Below, in pieces: positions 1 through 5,265 of a DNA stretch of 5,265 bases (its first letter is position 1; every line of letters begins with the position of its first letter). The stretch covers positions 1 through 5,265 of the forward strand of contig DATKMG010000100.1 of NCBI GenBank assembly GCA_035541995.1. Direction: 5' to 3'. The DNA comes from DATKMG01 sp035541995 (lineage in GTDB: Bacteria > Acidobacteriota > Terriglobia > Versatilivoradales > Versatilivoraceae). The notes beneath the pieces are model-generated. The model was not told where the DNA came from and searched no databases. It saw only the letters and a program-made list of their open reading frames with translations. The translations under genes were made by a program, and so were the position numbers.

Positions 1-129
1 CCAAGTCCACCGTTTTCGTCCGGGGTCATCCGTAGCTATTCGCGTCCAATTGCATCTTTGCGCCGCTGCGGCTAGACTTTGGTGGCGGCCAACGACGGCA
101 TTAAATTCTCAAGGACTAATATTTGACTT
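1..129. other. Leader region upstream of the ABC operon, no recognisable gene
   Basis: No gene can be assigned here. Plus-strand frame 3 is open from the window edge and ends in a tag at 33-35, with visible residues KSTVFVRGHP. This could be the tail of an upstream gene, but ten residues cannot establish that. Frame 1 is also open from the edge to a tag at 73-75. I see no convincing -35/-10 pair; the AT-rich stretch 101-124 is only promoter-like. An AAGGA at 111-115 is a possible but distant (14 nt) ribosome binding site for the ATPase gene. Whether the operon starts here or continues from upstream, for example from a substrate-binding protein gene, cannot be decided from this window. Confidence 0.3.
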
Positions 130-1029
130 ATGTTCTTCAATAACAAACTCAACCGGATAGCCATAAAGCCGCCGGAAGTCGCCCCTGCCAAACTGCTCCT
201 GAAGGACGTTTCCAAGACTTTTCCGACCCGGAAGGGAACGGTTAACGCCATCGAAAATGTCAGCCTGGATGTGAAGGCCGGGGAGTTCCTGTGTCTCGTT
301 GGCCCTTCCGGTTGCGGCAAATCGACCCTGCTGAACATCATTGCCGGATTAGAGAAACCCGATAGCGGAGGCGCCTTCGTCGACGGCTCCCCAATCCCGG
401 GACCAGGTCGGGACCGCATCTTGATCTTTCAGGAACTCGCCCTGTTTCCGTGGTTATCCGTAATTAAGAACGTAGAGTTCGGACTGAGAATGGCCAATAT
501 CCCCGCAAGTGAACGAGAAGAGAGAGCCATCCATTTCCTGAAAATGGTCCACTTGAGCCGATTCCAGCATGCCTATATCCACGAGCTTTCGGGGGGAATG
601 AAACAGCGGGTGGCCCTGGCACGTGCGCTGGCGTTAGATCCGGAGATTCTCCTCATGGACGAGCCGTTTGCCGCTCTGGATGCCCAGACCCGGGATATCC
701 TCCATGAAGAATTGCAGGAGATCTGGGCAGCCACCCGGAAGACCGTTGTGTTTGTAACCCACAATGTTAGAGAAGCGGCGTGCCTGGGGGATCGGGTTGT
801 GGTTCTGGCGACTCAACCCGGCCGCATCAAGCGGGAGTTTCAGATTCAGTTAGGACGGCCCCGGCACATCGAGGATCCGAGTTTGATTGCTTATGCCAAG
901 GCCATCCTTTCTGATTTGAAGGAAGAAGTCGAGAAGGTGGCGAAGGAGGAACTGGATCATGACTGGCGGGCTACTCCGAAAAAGCACGTTTTACGCGCTG
1001 ATGATCGTGATATGGGAGGCGGCATATAG
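130..1029 (+). CDS. NitT/TauT-type ABC transporter ATP-binding protein
   Basis: This is the cytoplasmic ATPase subunit of an ABC importer; it hydrolyses ATP to drive uptake through the membrane partner encoded next. All nucleotide-binding motifs are visible: Walker A GPSGCGKST at residues 58-66, Q-loop glutamine 101 in IFQELALFPW, signature LSGGMKQR at 153-160, Walker B ILLMDEP at 173-179, D-loop ALD at 182-184 and switch histidine 211 in FVTHN. The GPGRDR segment before the Q-loop and the LFPWLSV segment after it are typical of the SsuB/TauB/NrtD class (nitrate, sulfonate, taurine and related substrates). An in-frame tga at 124-126 makes ATG 130 the first possible start. At 299 residues it is slightly longer than usual, because the last 23 codons overlap the permease gene and encode a basic tail with no family resemblance. 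The substrate cannot be inferred without a binding protein. The class assignment is firm; a specific name such as ssuB would be a guess. Confidence 0.95.
   Translation: MFFNNKLNRIAIKPPEVAPAKLLLKDVSKTFPTRKGTVNAIENVSLDVKAGEFLCLVGPSGCGKSTLLNIIAGLEKPDSGGAFVDGSPIPGPGRDRILIFQELALFPWLSVIKNVEFGLRMANIPASEREERAIHFLKMVHLSRFQHAYIHELSGGMKQRVALARALALDPEILLMDEPFAALDAQTRDILHEELQEIWAATRKTVVFVTHNVREAACLGDRVVVLATQPGRIKREFQIQLGRPRHIEDPSLIAYAKAILSDLKEEVEKVAKEELDHDWRATPKKHVLRADDRDMGGGI
943..949 (+). promoter_or_regulatory. Shine-Dalgarno sequence for the permease, inside the ATPase gene
   Basis: AAGGAGG lies 9 nt before ATG 959. It is a near-ideal ribosome binding site located within the ATPase coding sequence. 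It supports ATG 959 as the permease start, even though that produces a 71-bp overlap. Confidence 0.75.
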
Positions 1030-1720
1030 GCTGGCACTGTGGCCCAGGTTTCTGTTCCCTTCGCCGCTGGAAGTGTTCCGGACCTTGCTGGAGGGGTTCC
1101 TGGACAAGACCTTTCTCATTGGAATTGCTGCCAGCATGCAGCGGATCCTGATTGGTTACCTCATCTCTCTCGTATTGGGGGTGATTTTCGGCCTGGCACT
1201 CGGGCGCGTCCGGCTTCTGCGCGACACTTTGGGGTCCCTGGTCCTGGGACTTCAAACCCTGCCCAGCATTTGCTGGTTGCCGCTGGCCTTGCTTTGGTTT
1301 GGCTTGAGCGAGGCGGCTATCATTTTTGTGGTCGTCATGGGGGCCCTGCTTTCTATTACCATCGCCACGGAATCCGGTGTCCGAAATGTCCCCCCCTTGC
1401 TGATCTCGGCAGGCCGCAATATGGGAGCCCGCGGCTTCCGCATGCTGGTGGAGGTGATCTTTCCGGCTGCCTTGCCTTCAATTGTCACCGGAATGAAGCA
1501 GGGTTGGTCGTTTGCCTGGAGGTCACTGATGGCCGGGGAACTGCTTTATGTGAGCGTTGGATTGGGCCACCTGTTGACATTGGGACGGGAACTCAACGAT
1601 ATGAGCCAGGTCATAGCGGTCATGATCGTCATAGTTGGGATTGGCCTGCTGGTAGATCGGTTTTTCTTTGCCAGGCTCGAAAGTGGATTGCGCCACCGTT
1701 GGGGATTGGAACGGGCGTGA
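959..1720 (+). CDS. NitT/TauT-type ABC transporter permease
   Basis: This is the integral membrane subunit of the same importer, forming the translocation path as a probable homodimer. The 253-residue length is normal for the SsuC/TauC class. About six hydrophobic helices can be read, near residues 11-28, 62-82, 93-113, 118-136, 170-200 and 216-236. The family's N-terminal pattern WE..YRL...RFLFPSP spans residues 19-36. The cytoplasmic loop that docks on the ATPase (EAA-like) lies at about 150-173, with SAG, conserved glycines and the closing LP of PAALP. WRSLMAGELL at 187-196 is also characteristic. ATG 959 is chosen because it has a strong ribosome binding site and leaves the correct spacing before the WE motif. 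The gene overlaps the ATPase in a different frame, which implies one transcript and probably coupled translation. No terminator is obvious after the stop. The class is confident; the substrate is unknown. Confidence 0.94.
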   Translation: MTGGLLRKSTFYALMIVIWEAAYRLALWPRFLFPSPLEVFRTLLEGFLDKTFLIGIAASMQRILIGYLISLVLGVIFGLALGRVRLLRDTLGSLVLGLQTLPSICWLPLALLWFGLSEAAIIFVVVMGALLSITIATESGVRNVPPLLISAGRNMGARGFRMLVEVIFPAALPSIVTGMKQGWSFAWRSLMAGELLYVSVGLGHLLTLGRELNDMSQVIAVMIVIVGIGLLVDRFFFARLESGLRHRWGLERA

Positions 1721-1722
1721 TT

Positions 1723-1757
1723 AGGGGATAGGGGATAGAGAAGAGGGAATAGGGGAT
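1723..1757 (+). repeat. Degenerate heptanucleotide tandem repeat, consensus AGGGGAT, five registers
   Basis: Five consecutive 7-bp registers begin 2 bp after the permease stop: AGGGGAT (1723), AGGGGAT (1730), AGAGAAG (1737), AGGGAAT (1744) and AGGGGAT (1751). Three are identical, one differs at one position, and the central one is degenerate. The strand is purine-rich and lies in non-coding DNA between the transporter and the kinase. Similar AGGGGAT-like runs are familiar to me from intergenic DNA of soil bacteria, but no function is established and I infer only a slippage-prone simple repeat. Confidence 0.7.
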
Positions 1758-1792
1758 TGGGTCCACGCCAAGGTGGGAGCCGCGATGAAAAG

Positions 1793-1819
1793 TGTAAAAT
1801 GTGCGCATTCATATATAAT
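1793..1819 (+). promoter_or_regulatory. Candidate promoter of the kinase gene (perfect -10, weak -35)
   Basis: TATAAT at 1814-1819 is an exact sigma-70-type -10 hexamer in an otherwise GC-rich region. The best -35 candidates are poor: TGTAAA at 1793-1798 (15-bp spacer) or GTGTAA at 1792-1797 (16-bp spacer), each matching three of six positions. Such a weak -35 suggests activator dependence or another sigma factor. A short dyad, GCATT (1805-1809) and AATGC (1817-1821) with a 7-nt gap, overlaps the -10 and could be an operator, though it is short enough to be chance. Transcription from here would give a leader of about 100 nt before the kinase. The leader has a small possible hairpin (TCCG 1883-1886 with CGGA 1893-1896) and no recognisable riboswitch. 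Confidence 0.4.
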
Positions 1820-1926
1820 GCAATCCAGTCCGTATCATCTTACTTAGCCAGATTGTGTGATGGAGAGGGTCTTCGGCTGCGGTCCGACTGTCCGGATGAC
1901 CATGAGTTCCCGCAGAACAAATAGCG

Positions 1927-4809
1927 ATGACACCAGAGCGTTGGCAGCAAATCACGGATTTGTTTGAGGCGGCGTTGGAACGAGAACGTGGCGAGCGCGC
2001 CGCTTTCCTTGCTCAAACCTGTGGCCAGGACAAAGAACTGTGCTTTCAGGTCGAGTCATTGATTAGGGAGCATGAGCAGGCTGGCAGCTTTATGGCAAGC
2101 CCAGTCCTGGGTGGAACGGAGGCTTCGGCAGAGCGTGCCGCCAGTGGAGCGGCCTCCATGGCCGGTGAGACCTTGCTGCACTACCGAATCCTGGAAAAGA
2201 TTGACGAAGGAGGCATGGGCAAGGTGTATCTTGCCGAGGACACGACGTTAGGCCGCCGTGCGGCGATTAAGGTGTTGCACGATCTTTTTATCCGCGACCC
2301 TGAACGACTGGGGCGCTTCCGGCGAGAAGCTCAGGCCTTGGCCTCGCTGAATCATCCCCACATCGTGACGATCTATGAAATCAACCGGGCTGAAGGCCTG
2401 GACTTCATCGCCATGGAATATGTGGAGGGCCGGACGCTCGAGGAGTTGATTCCGCGCAAGGGGATGGGGTTGAAGAAGGCCTTGCCGATTGCCATTCAGG
2501 TGGCAGACGCCCTGGCTGTGGCCCACGGGGCTGGCATCGTGCATAGAGATTTGAAACCGGGCAACGTGATGGTAGCGGAGAGTGGTCAGGTAAAGGTGCT
2601 GGATTTTGGCCTGGCCAAACTGACGGACAAAACTATAGGCCCTGAGCAGGATGAGAAAACTACGCTGCCGGGGAGAAACCGGTCGTTGACTGAGGAAGGG
2701 CTGATCCTGGGCACGGTGGCATACATGTCTCCGGAGCAGGCCGAAGGCAAGAAGCTGGATGAACGAACCGATATCTTTAGCTTCGGCTCGGTGCTCTATG
2801 AAATGGTAACCGGGCGGAAGGCATTCGACGGCGATACAAATATATCCACGCTGGGGGCGATCTTGAAGCAGGAGCCCAAGCCCGTTAGCGAGCTATCTCC
2901 AGACATGCCGCATGATCTGGAGAAGGTCATCAACCGCTGTTTGCGAAAGGATCCGGGCCGCAGGTTCCAAGATATGGAAGATCTCAAGGTAGCTCTGGAA
3001 GAACTGAAAGAAGAATCCGATTCAGGCAAACTGGCCATGACGGCAACCACAGGTCCGTCGACTCGGCGGACCTGGTACTGGGCAGGAGCCATGCTAACCG
3101 TGGTGGCTCTGGCTGTTGCTGGCTGGTTCTTAAGGGAGACAGACAGAAAGCCGACCCCGTCACCTCAGGTTATCCCGTTGACCAGTTATCCGGGTTGGGA
3201 GAAATCTCCCTCTTTTTCCCTGGATGGTAACCAGGTGGCTTTTTCCTGGTCCGGAGAAAAGCAGGACAATACGGATATCTATATCAAGCTGGTTGGCGCT
3301 CCCACCCCGCTGAGATTAACCACAGATCCGGCCTCCGATGATAGTCCAGCCTTTTCCCCAGACGGACGGTCCATTGGTTTCATCCGGCGGTCAGGTGACC
3401 ATGCCACCTTCATAATCATCCCTGCCATTGGCGGCCCAGAGCGCGTTGTGGCGGAGGTCCCTGTTCCCTCTCTAAGGGAGTTCACTCCGATATTCAGTTG
3501 GTTTCCCGACAGCAAGTGGGTAGTGATTGACGGCTTGGCGCTGCTGTCAACAGAGACCGGCGAAATGCGCACCCTGACCATGCCTCCGACGAAAGAGTCA
3601 CTTGATTTCTCTCCTGCGGTCTCACCTGATGGGCACACAATAGCGTTCAGTCACTCGACTGGTTTGTGGTTGTCAGAGATTTATTTACTTGATCTGACGG
3701 ATGATTTGAACCCCAGAGGTAAACCGAGACGTCTGACTTCCTTAAAGGGAGACAGCTGGGGTTCTGCTTGGACCCCGGGTGGACGAGAAATTATCTTTTC
3801 CTTGGACAATGGGGGAAGAGGGACACTCTGGAAAGTACCGGCTTCGGGAGCTAGCGAACCGGTCAAGCTACCATATGGCGATGGAGCCGCTCACTGGCCA
3901 GCCATCTCTCGAAGTGGCGCCCGACTAGCGTATGAGAGCTGGGTCAGAAATTCCCATATTTGGCGTCTTCCCCTATCGGGTGCGGGAGTAGCCAGCGGCT
4001 CTGCAGCCCCGTTCCTTGCCTCCACACGTTGGGATTCGAACGCTCAATACTCTCCTGACGGCAAGCGGATTGCCTTTGAATCGGATCGCGGTGGAGTTTG
4101 GGGTATCTGGATGAGTGATAGTGAAGGCTCCAACACAGCAGAGTTATTTGTACGGACGGGGACCCAATCCGGAACCCCTAGCTGGTCGCCTGATGGGGAA
4201 AAAATCGCTTTCGATTCCGATATGGAGGGAACCCGCAACATCTATGTCATTCGGGTGAGTGGAGGCAAGCCTCTCCGCCTGACCAACGATTCCGCCATTG
4301 ACAGAGCCCCGAGCTGGTCGAGAGATGGCAGATGGATCTATTTTGCGTCAAATCGAAGTGGTCGATCCGAGATATGGAAAGTGCCCTCGGGAGGAGGGGA
4401 AGCCATTGAGGTGACCAGGAACGGGGGGATGCCTGCATTCGAAATGCCTGCATTCGAATCACCCGACGGCAAATCCATTTACTACATCAAAGGTGAAGGG
4501 AGTCTTTGGAAAGGGAGTCTTTGGAAAATGCCAGTGAGCGGGGGCGAGGAAACCCAGCTGATCCCGTCGGTGGCCCAACGCGGTTTCTCCCTTGTCAATG
4601 AGGGAGTGTATTTCATAGCGCGGCCTGGCGCTGGTGGGAAGGGTTCGATTCAGTTCTTAAGCTTTGCTACCGGCCGTGTGAGCATGGTCACTCGGCTGTC
4701 GGCATTGCCCATGCATGGACTGTCGGTCTCTCCCGACAGCCGCAATCTCTTGTTTTCGCAGTTCGACGAGATGGGCTGCACCTTGATGCTGGTGGAGAAT
4801 TTCAGGTGA
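1927..4809 (+). CDS. Membrane Ser/Thr protein kinase with PD40/TolB-like beta-propeller sensor
   Basis: Complete 960-residue bacterial Hanks-type (PknB-like) kinase. Residues 1-60 form the short helical N-terminal region (MTPERWQQI...) seen on many acidobacterial kinases. The kinase domain covers about 84-360: glycine loop DEGGMG at 93-98, ATP-binding Lys115, helix-C Glu134, catalytic HRDLKPGN at 206-213 (Asp208), DFG at 226-228, SPE at 268-270 and Asp282; it should be active. One membrane helix lies at about 383-402 (WYWAGAML...GWFL), so the C-terminal half is predicted outside the cytoplasmic membrane. That half has 11 clear PD40 motifs of the SPDGxxIAF type starting near residues 431, 477, 526, 566, 616, 661, 709, 754, 798, 845 and 935. 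A degenerate twelfth lies between the last two, giving possibly two six-bladed propellers. The ending LMLVENFR is the usual family terminus, so the gene is full length. No Shine-Dalgarno precedes ATG 1927; an in-frame tga at 1903-1905 limits upstream starts. The blade near 835-870 carries two 5-residue duplications. Ligand and phosphorylation targets are unknown. Confidence 0.95.
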   Translation: MTPERWQQITDLFEAALERERGERAAFLAQTCGQDKELCFQVESLIREHEQAGSFMASPVLGGTEASAERAASGAASMAGETLLHYRILEKIDEGGMGKVYLAEDTTLGRRAAIKVLHDLFIRDPERLGRFRREAQALASLNHPHIVTIYEINRAEGLDFIAMEYVEGRTLEELIPRKGMGLKKALPIAIQVADALAVAHGAGIVHRDLKPGNVMVAESGQVKVLDFGLAKLTDKTIGPEQDEKTTLPGRNRSLTEEGLILGTVAYMSPEQAEGKKLDERTDIFSFGSVLYEMVTGRKAFDGDTNISTLGAILKQEPKPVSELSPDMPHDLEKVINRCLRKDPGRRFQDMEDLKVALEELKEESDSGKLAMTATTGPSTRRTWYWAGAMLTVVALAVAGWFLRETDRKPTPSPQVIPLTSYPGWEKSPSFSLDGNQVAFSWSGEKQDNTDIYIKLVGAPTPLRLTTDPASDDSPAFSPDGRSIGFIRRSGDHATFIIIPAIGGPERVVAEVPVPSLREFTPIFSWFPDSKWVVIDGLALLSTETGEMRTLTMPPTKESLDFSPAVSPDGHTIAFSHSTGLWLSEIYLLDLTDDLNPRGKPRRLTSLKGDSWGSAWTPGGREIIFSLDNGGRGTLWKVPASGASEPVKLPYGDGAAHWPAISRSGARLAYESWVRNSHIWRLPLSGAGVASGSAAPFLASTRWDSNAQYSPDGKRIAFESDRGGVWGIWMSDSEGSNTAELFVRTGTQSGTPSWSPDGEKIAFDSDMEGTRNIYVIRVSGGKPLRLTNDSAIDRAPSWSRDGRWIYFASNRSGRSEIWKVPSGGGEAIEVTRNGGMPAFEMPAFESPDGKSIYYIKGEGSLWKGSLWKMPVSGGEETQLIPSVAQRGFSLVNEGVYFIARPGAGGKGSIQFLSFATGRVSMVTRLSALPMHGLSVSPDSRNLLFSQFDEMGCTLMLVENFR
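4429..4458 (+). repeat. Exact 15-bp tandem duplication inside the kinase gene (MPAFE twice)
   Basis: Two identical copies of ATGCCTGCATTCGAA lie head to tail at 4429-4443 and 4444-4458. They are in frame and give MPAFE-MPAFE at residues 835-844, immediately before a SPDGKSIYY blade motif. One copy is enough for the family's usual spacing, so the second looks like an insertion. Complete identity suggests a recent event or an assembly error. Confidence 0.9.
4498..4527 (+). repeat. Second exact 15-bp tandem duplication inside the kinase gene (GSLWK twice)
   Basis: Two identical copies of GGGAGTCTTTGGAAA lie at 4498-4512 and 4513-4527, in frame, giving GSLWK-GSLWK at residues 858-867. A single GSLWK followed by MPVSGGEE is the usual arrangement in these propellers. 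The unit sequence is unrelated to the duplication 39 bp upstream but has the same length. Confidence 0.9.
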
Positions 4810-4857
4810 CAGTTTTAGCCACCTAAACAAGCGACCCCGGTATAACGAACCTGAAAT
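4799..4857. terminator. Inverted repeat between convergent genes, possible weak bidirectional terminator
   Basis: A perfect 9-bp inverted repeat, ATTTCAGGT at 4799-4807 and ACCTGAAAT at 4849-4857, brackets the gap between the kinase stop and the end of the minus-strand gene. The 41-nt interval contains a small hairpin, TTTAG (4814-4818) with CTAAA (4823-4827) around a CCAC loop. The stems are not GC-rich and no U-tract follows, so this is not a classical intrinsic terminator. It is listed because its position at convergent gene ends fits such a role. Confidence 0.25.
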
Positions 4858-4862
4858 GAACG

Positions 4863-5265
4863 CTATTTCCGTTCCTCCAACAACGCCTGAAGTTCGGCGA
4901 TGGCTTCGAGGTCCCTGGGTCGTCCGGCAGCACGTTTGACCTGAATGAGCTTTGGAAGGCTGAGGCAGAGACATTCCACTCCGAACAGGGTCAAGGTGAC
5001 GGCATCCGTTAGAAGATCCTCGTAGCTGCCGCCGCCTGTGATCTCGCCCAACAAATCCAGAGAACCCAGCGACGTAGTCAGAGTGAAATTGAGACCTGCC
5101 CATATGGTTTCTTCGGACCAGACGAAAGGCAATCCGAGTGGAGCTCCCCGGAGATAGGGGTTAAGGGAGGCCAACACTCGAGTCAGGCGAGCCACATTTT
5201 CTCGATCACGCTGGTACACGATGTCAAGGTCCTGAGTGAGCCGGGCCGAGCCGTGCGCCGTTGCA
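4863..5265 (-). CDS. Nucleotidyltransferase-like protein, 5' end cut by the window
   Basis: The minus-strand frame is open from the window edge (first full codon at 5264-5262) to a tag at 4865-4863, showing 133 C-terminal residues. Near the visible start, HGSARLTQDLDIVY has the G-S...T-x-D-x-D pattern of the polymerase-beta-type nucleotidyltransferase fold (aspartates 12 and 14 of the visible part). A third acidic residue candidate is Asp70 in GSLDLLGE. The later LIQVKRAAGRPRDLEAI segment (about 107-122) matches the C-terminal K...R..D signature of DUF6036/AbiEii-like proteins. A gtg at 5219-5217 could be taken as a start but would discard the catalytic motif, so the gene must begin beyond the window. 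Members of this broad group are often toxins or partners of a small upstream gene; that gene, if present, would lie off the window. It is convergent with the kinase, with 53 bp between the stops. Fold assignment is good; biological role is inference. Confidence 0.82.
   Translation of the reverse strand, partial: ATAHGSARLTQDLDIVYQRDRENVARLTRVLASLNPYLRGAPLGLPFVWSEETIWAGLNFTLTTSLGSLDLLGEITGGGSYEDLLTDAVTLTLFGVECLCLSLPKLIQVKRAAGRPRDLEAIAELQALLEERK

Noticed and set aside
72..419. Minus-strand 115-codon open frame opposite the ATPase start
   Set aside because: It is antisense to the Walker A region of a well-supported gene, and its composition is that of a GC-rich shadow frame.
1039..1731. A 230-codon open frame on the plus strand overlapping the permease
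   Set aside because: It lies almost wholly within the permease in another frame, its product is rich in Pro, Gly, Arg and His with no domain, and the permease frame has clear family motifs.
1763..1776. CCAC/GTGG mini-dyad after the heptamer array as a terminator for the transporter operon
   Set aside because: The stem is only 4 bp and no U-tract follows.
1546..1812. Minus-strand 88-codon open frame covering the permease end and the heptamer repeat
   Set aside because: Most of it is antisense to the permease and the rest translates the simple repeat; no domain or ribosome binding site supports it.
1902..1967. Short open frame (21 residues, MSSRRTN...) overlapping the kinase start, possible leader peptide
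   Set aside because: No ribosome binding site precedes it, it has no runs of regulatory codons, and an open frame this short is expected by chance.
4657..5103. Minus-strand 148-codon open frame overlapping the nucleotidyltransferase
   Set aside because: It spans both the kinase 3' end and the nucleotidyltransferase gene in a different frame; the other frame shows recognisable nucleotidyltransferase motifs.
1..5265. CRISPR array, tRNA, rRNA, insertion sequence or attachment site
   Set aside because: I saw no spaced direct repeats, no tRNA-like cloverleaf, no transposase motif and no terminal inverted repeats with target duplications.

Overview
The window looks like a piece of a soil-type bacterial chromosome of moderately high GC, most likely from an Acidobacteriota member. 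The best clue is the 960-residue protein kinase. Its N-terminus (MTPERWQQI...), transmembrane helix, PD40 propeller and LMLVENFR ending match a paralogous kinase family that is greatly expanded in that phylum. The assignment is by recognition of protein style only; no marker gene is present.

Layout: positions 1-129 hold no recognisable gene. Positions 130-1720 on the plus strand hold a two-gene transporter operon: an ATPase and a six-helix permease of the nitrate/sulfonate/taurine (NitT/TauT) ABC class. The two genes overlap by 71 bp, and a strong Shine-Dalgarno sequence for the permease lies inside the ATPase gene. No substrate-binding protein is in the window, so the substrate is unknown. 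Positions 1721-1926 are intergenic: five 7-bp registers of an AGGGGAT-type repeat directly after the permease stop, then a candidate promoter with a perfect TATAAT box for the kinase. Positions 1927-4809 encode the complete Ser/Thr kinase (cytoplasmic kinase, one membrane helix, about 12 propeller blades predicted outside the membrane). Positions 4863-5265 on the minus strand are the C-terminal part of a nucleotidyltransferase-like protein that runs off the window end and is convergent with the kinase.

The transporter, kinase and nucleotidyltransferase look like three independent transcription units, with no clear evidence of a shared pathway. I did not find a convincing new system. The most distinctive observation is a pair of exact, in-frame 15-bp tandem duplications 39 bp apart in one propeller blade of the kinase. 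Lesser points are the heptamer array, the long ATPase/permease overlap, the inverted repeat at the convergent gene ends, and the truncated nucleotidyltransferase, which may belong to a toxin-antitoxin-like pair.
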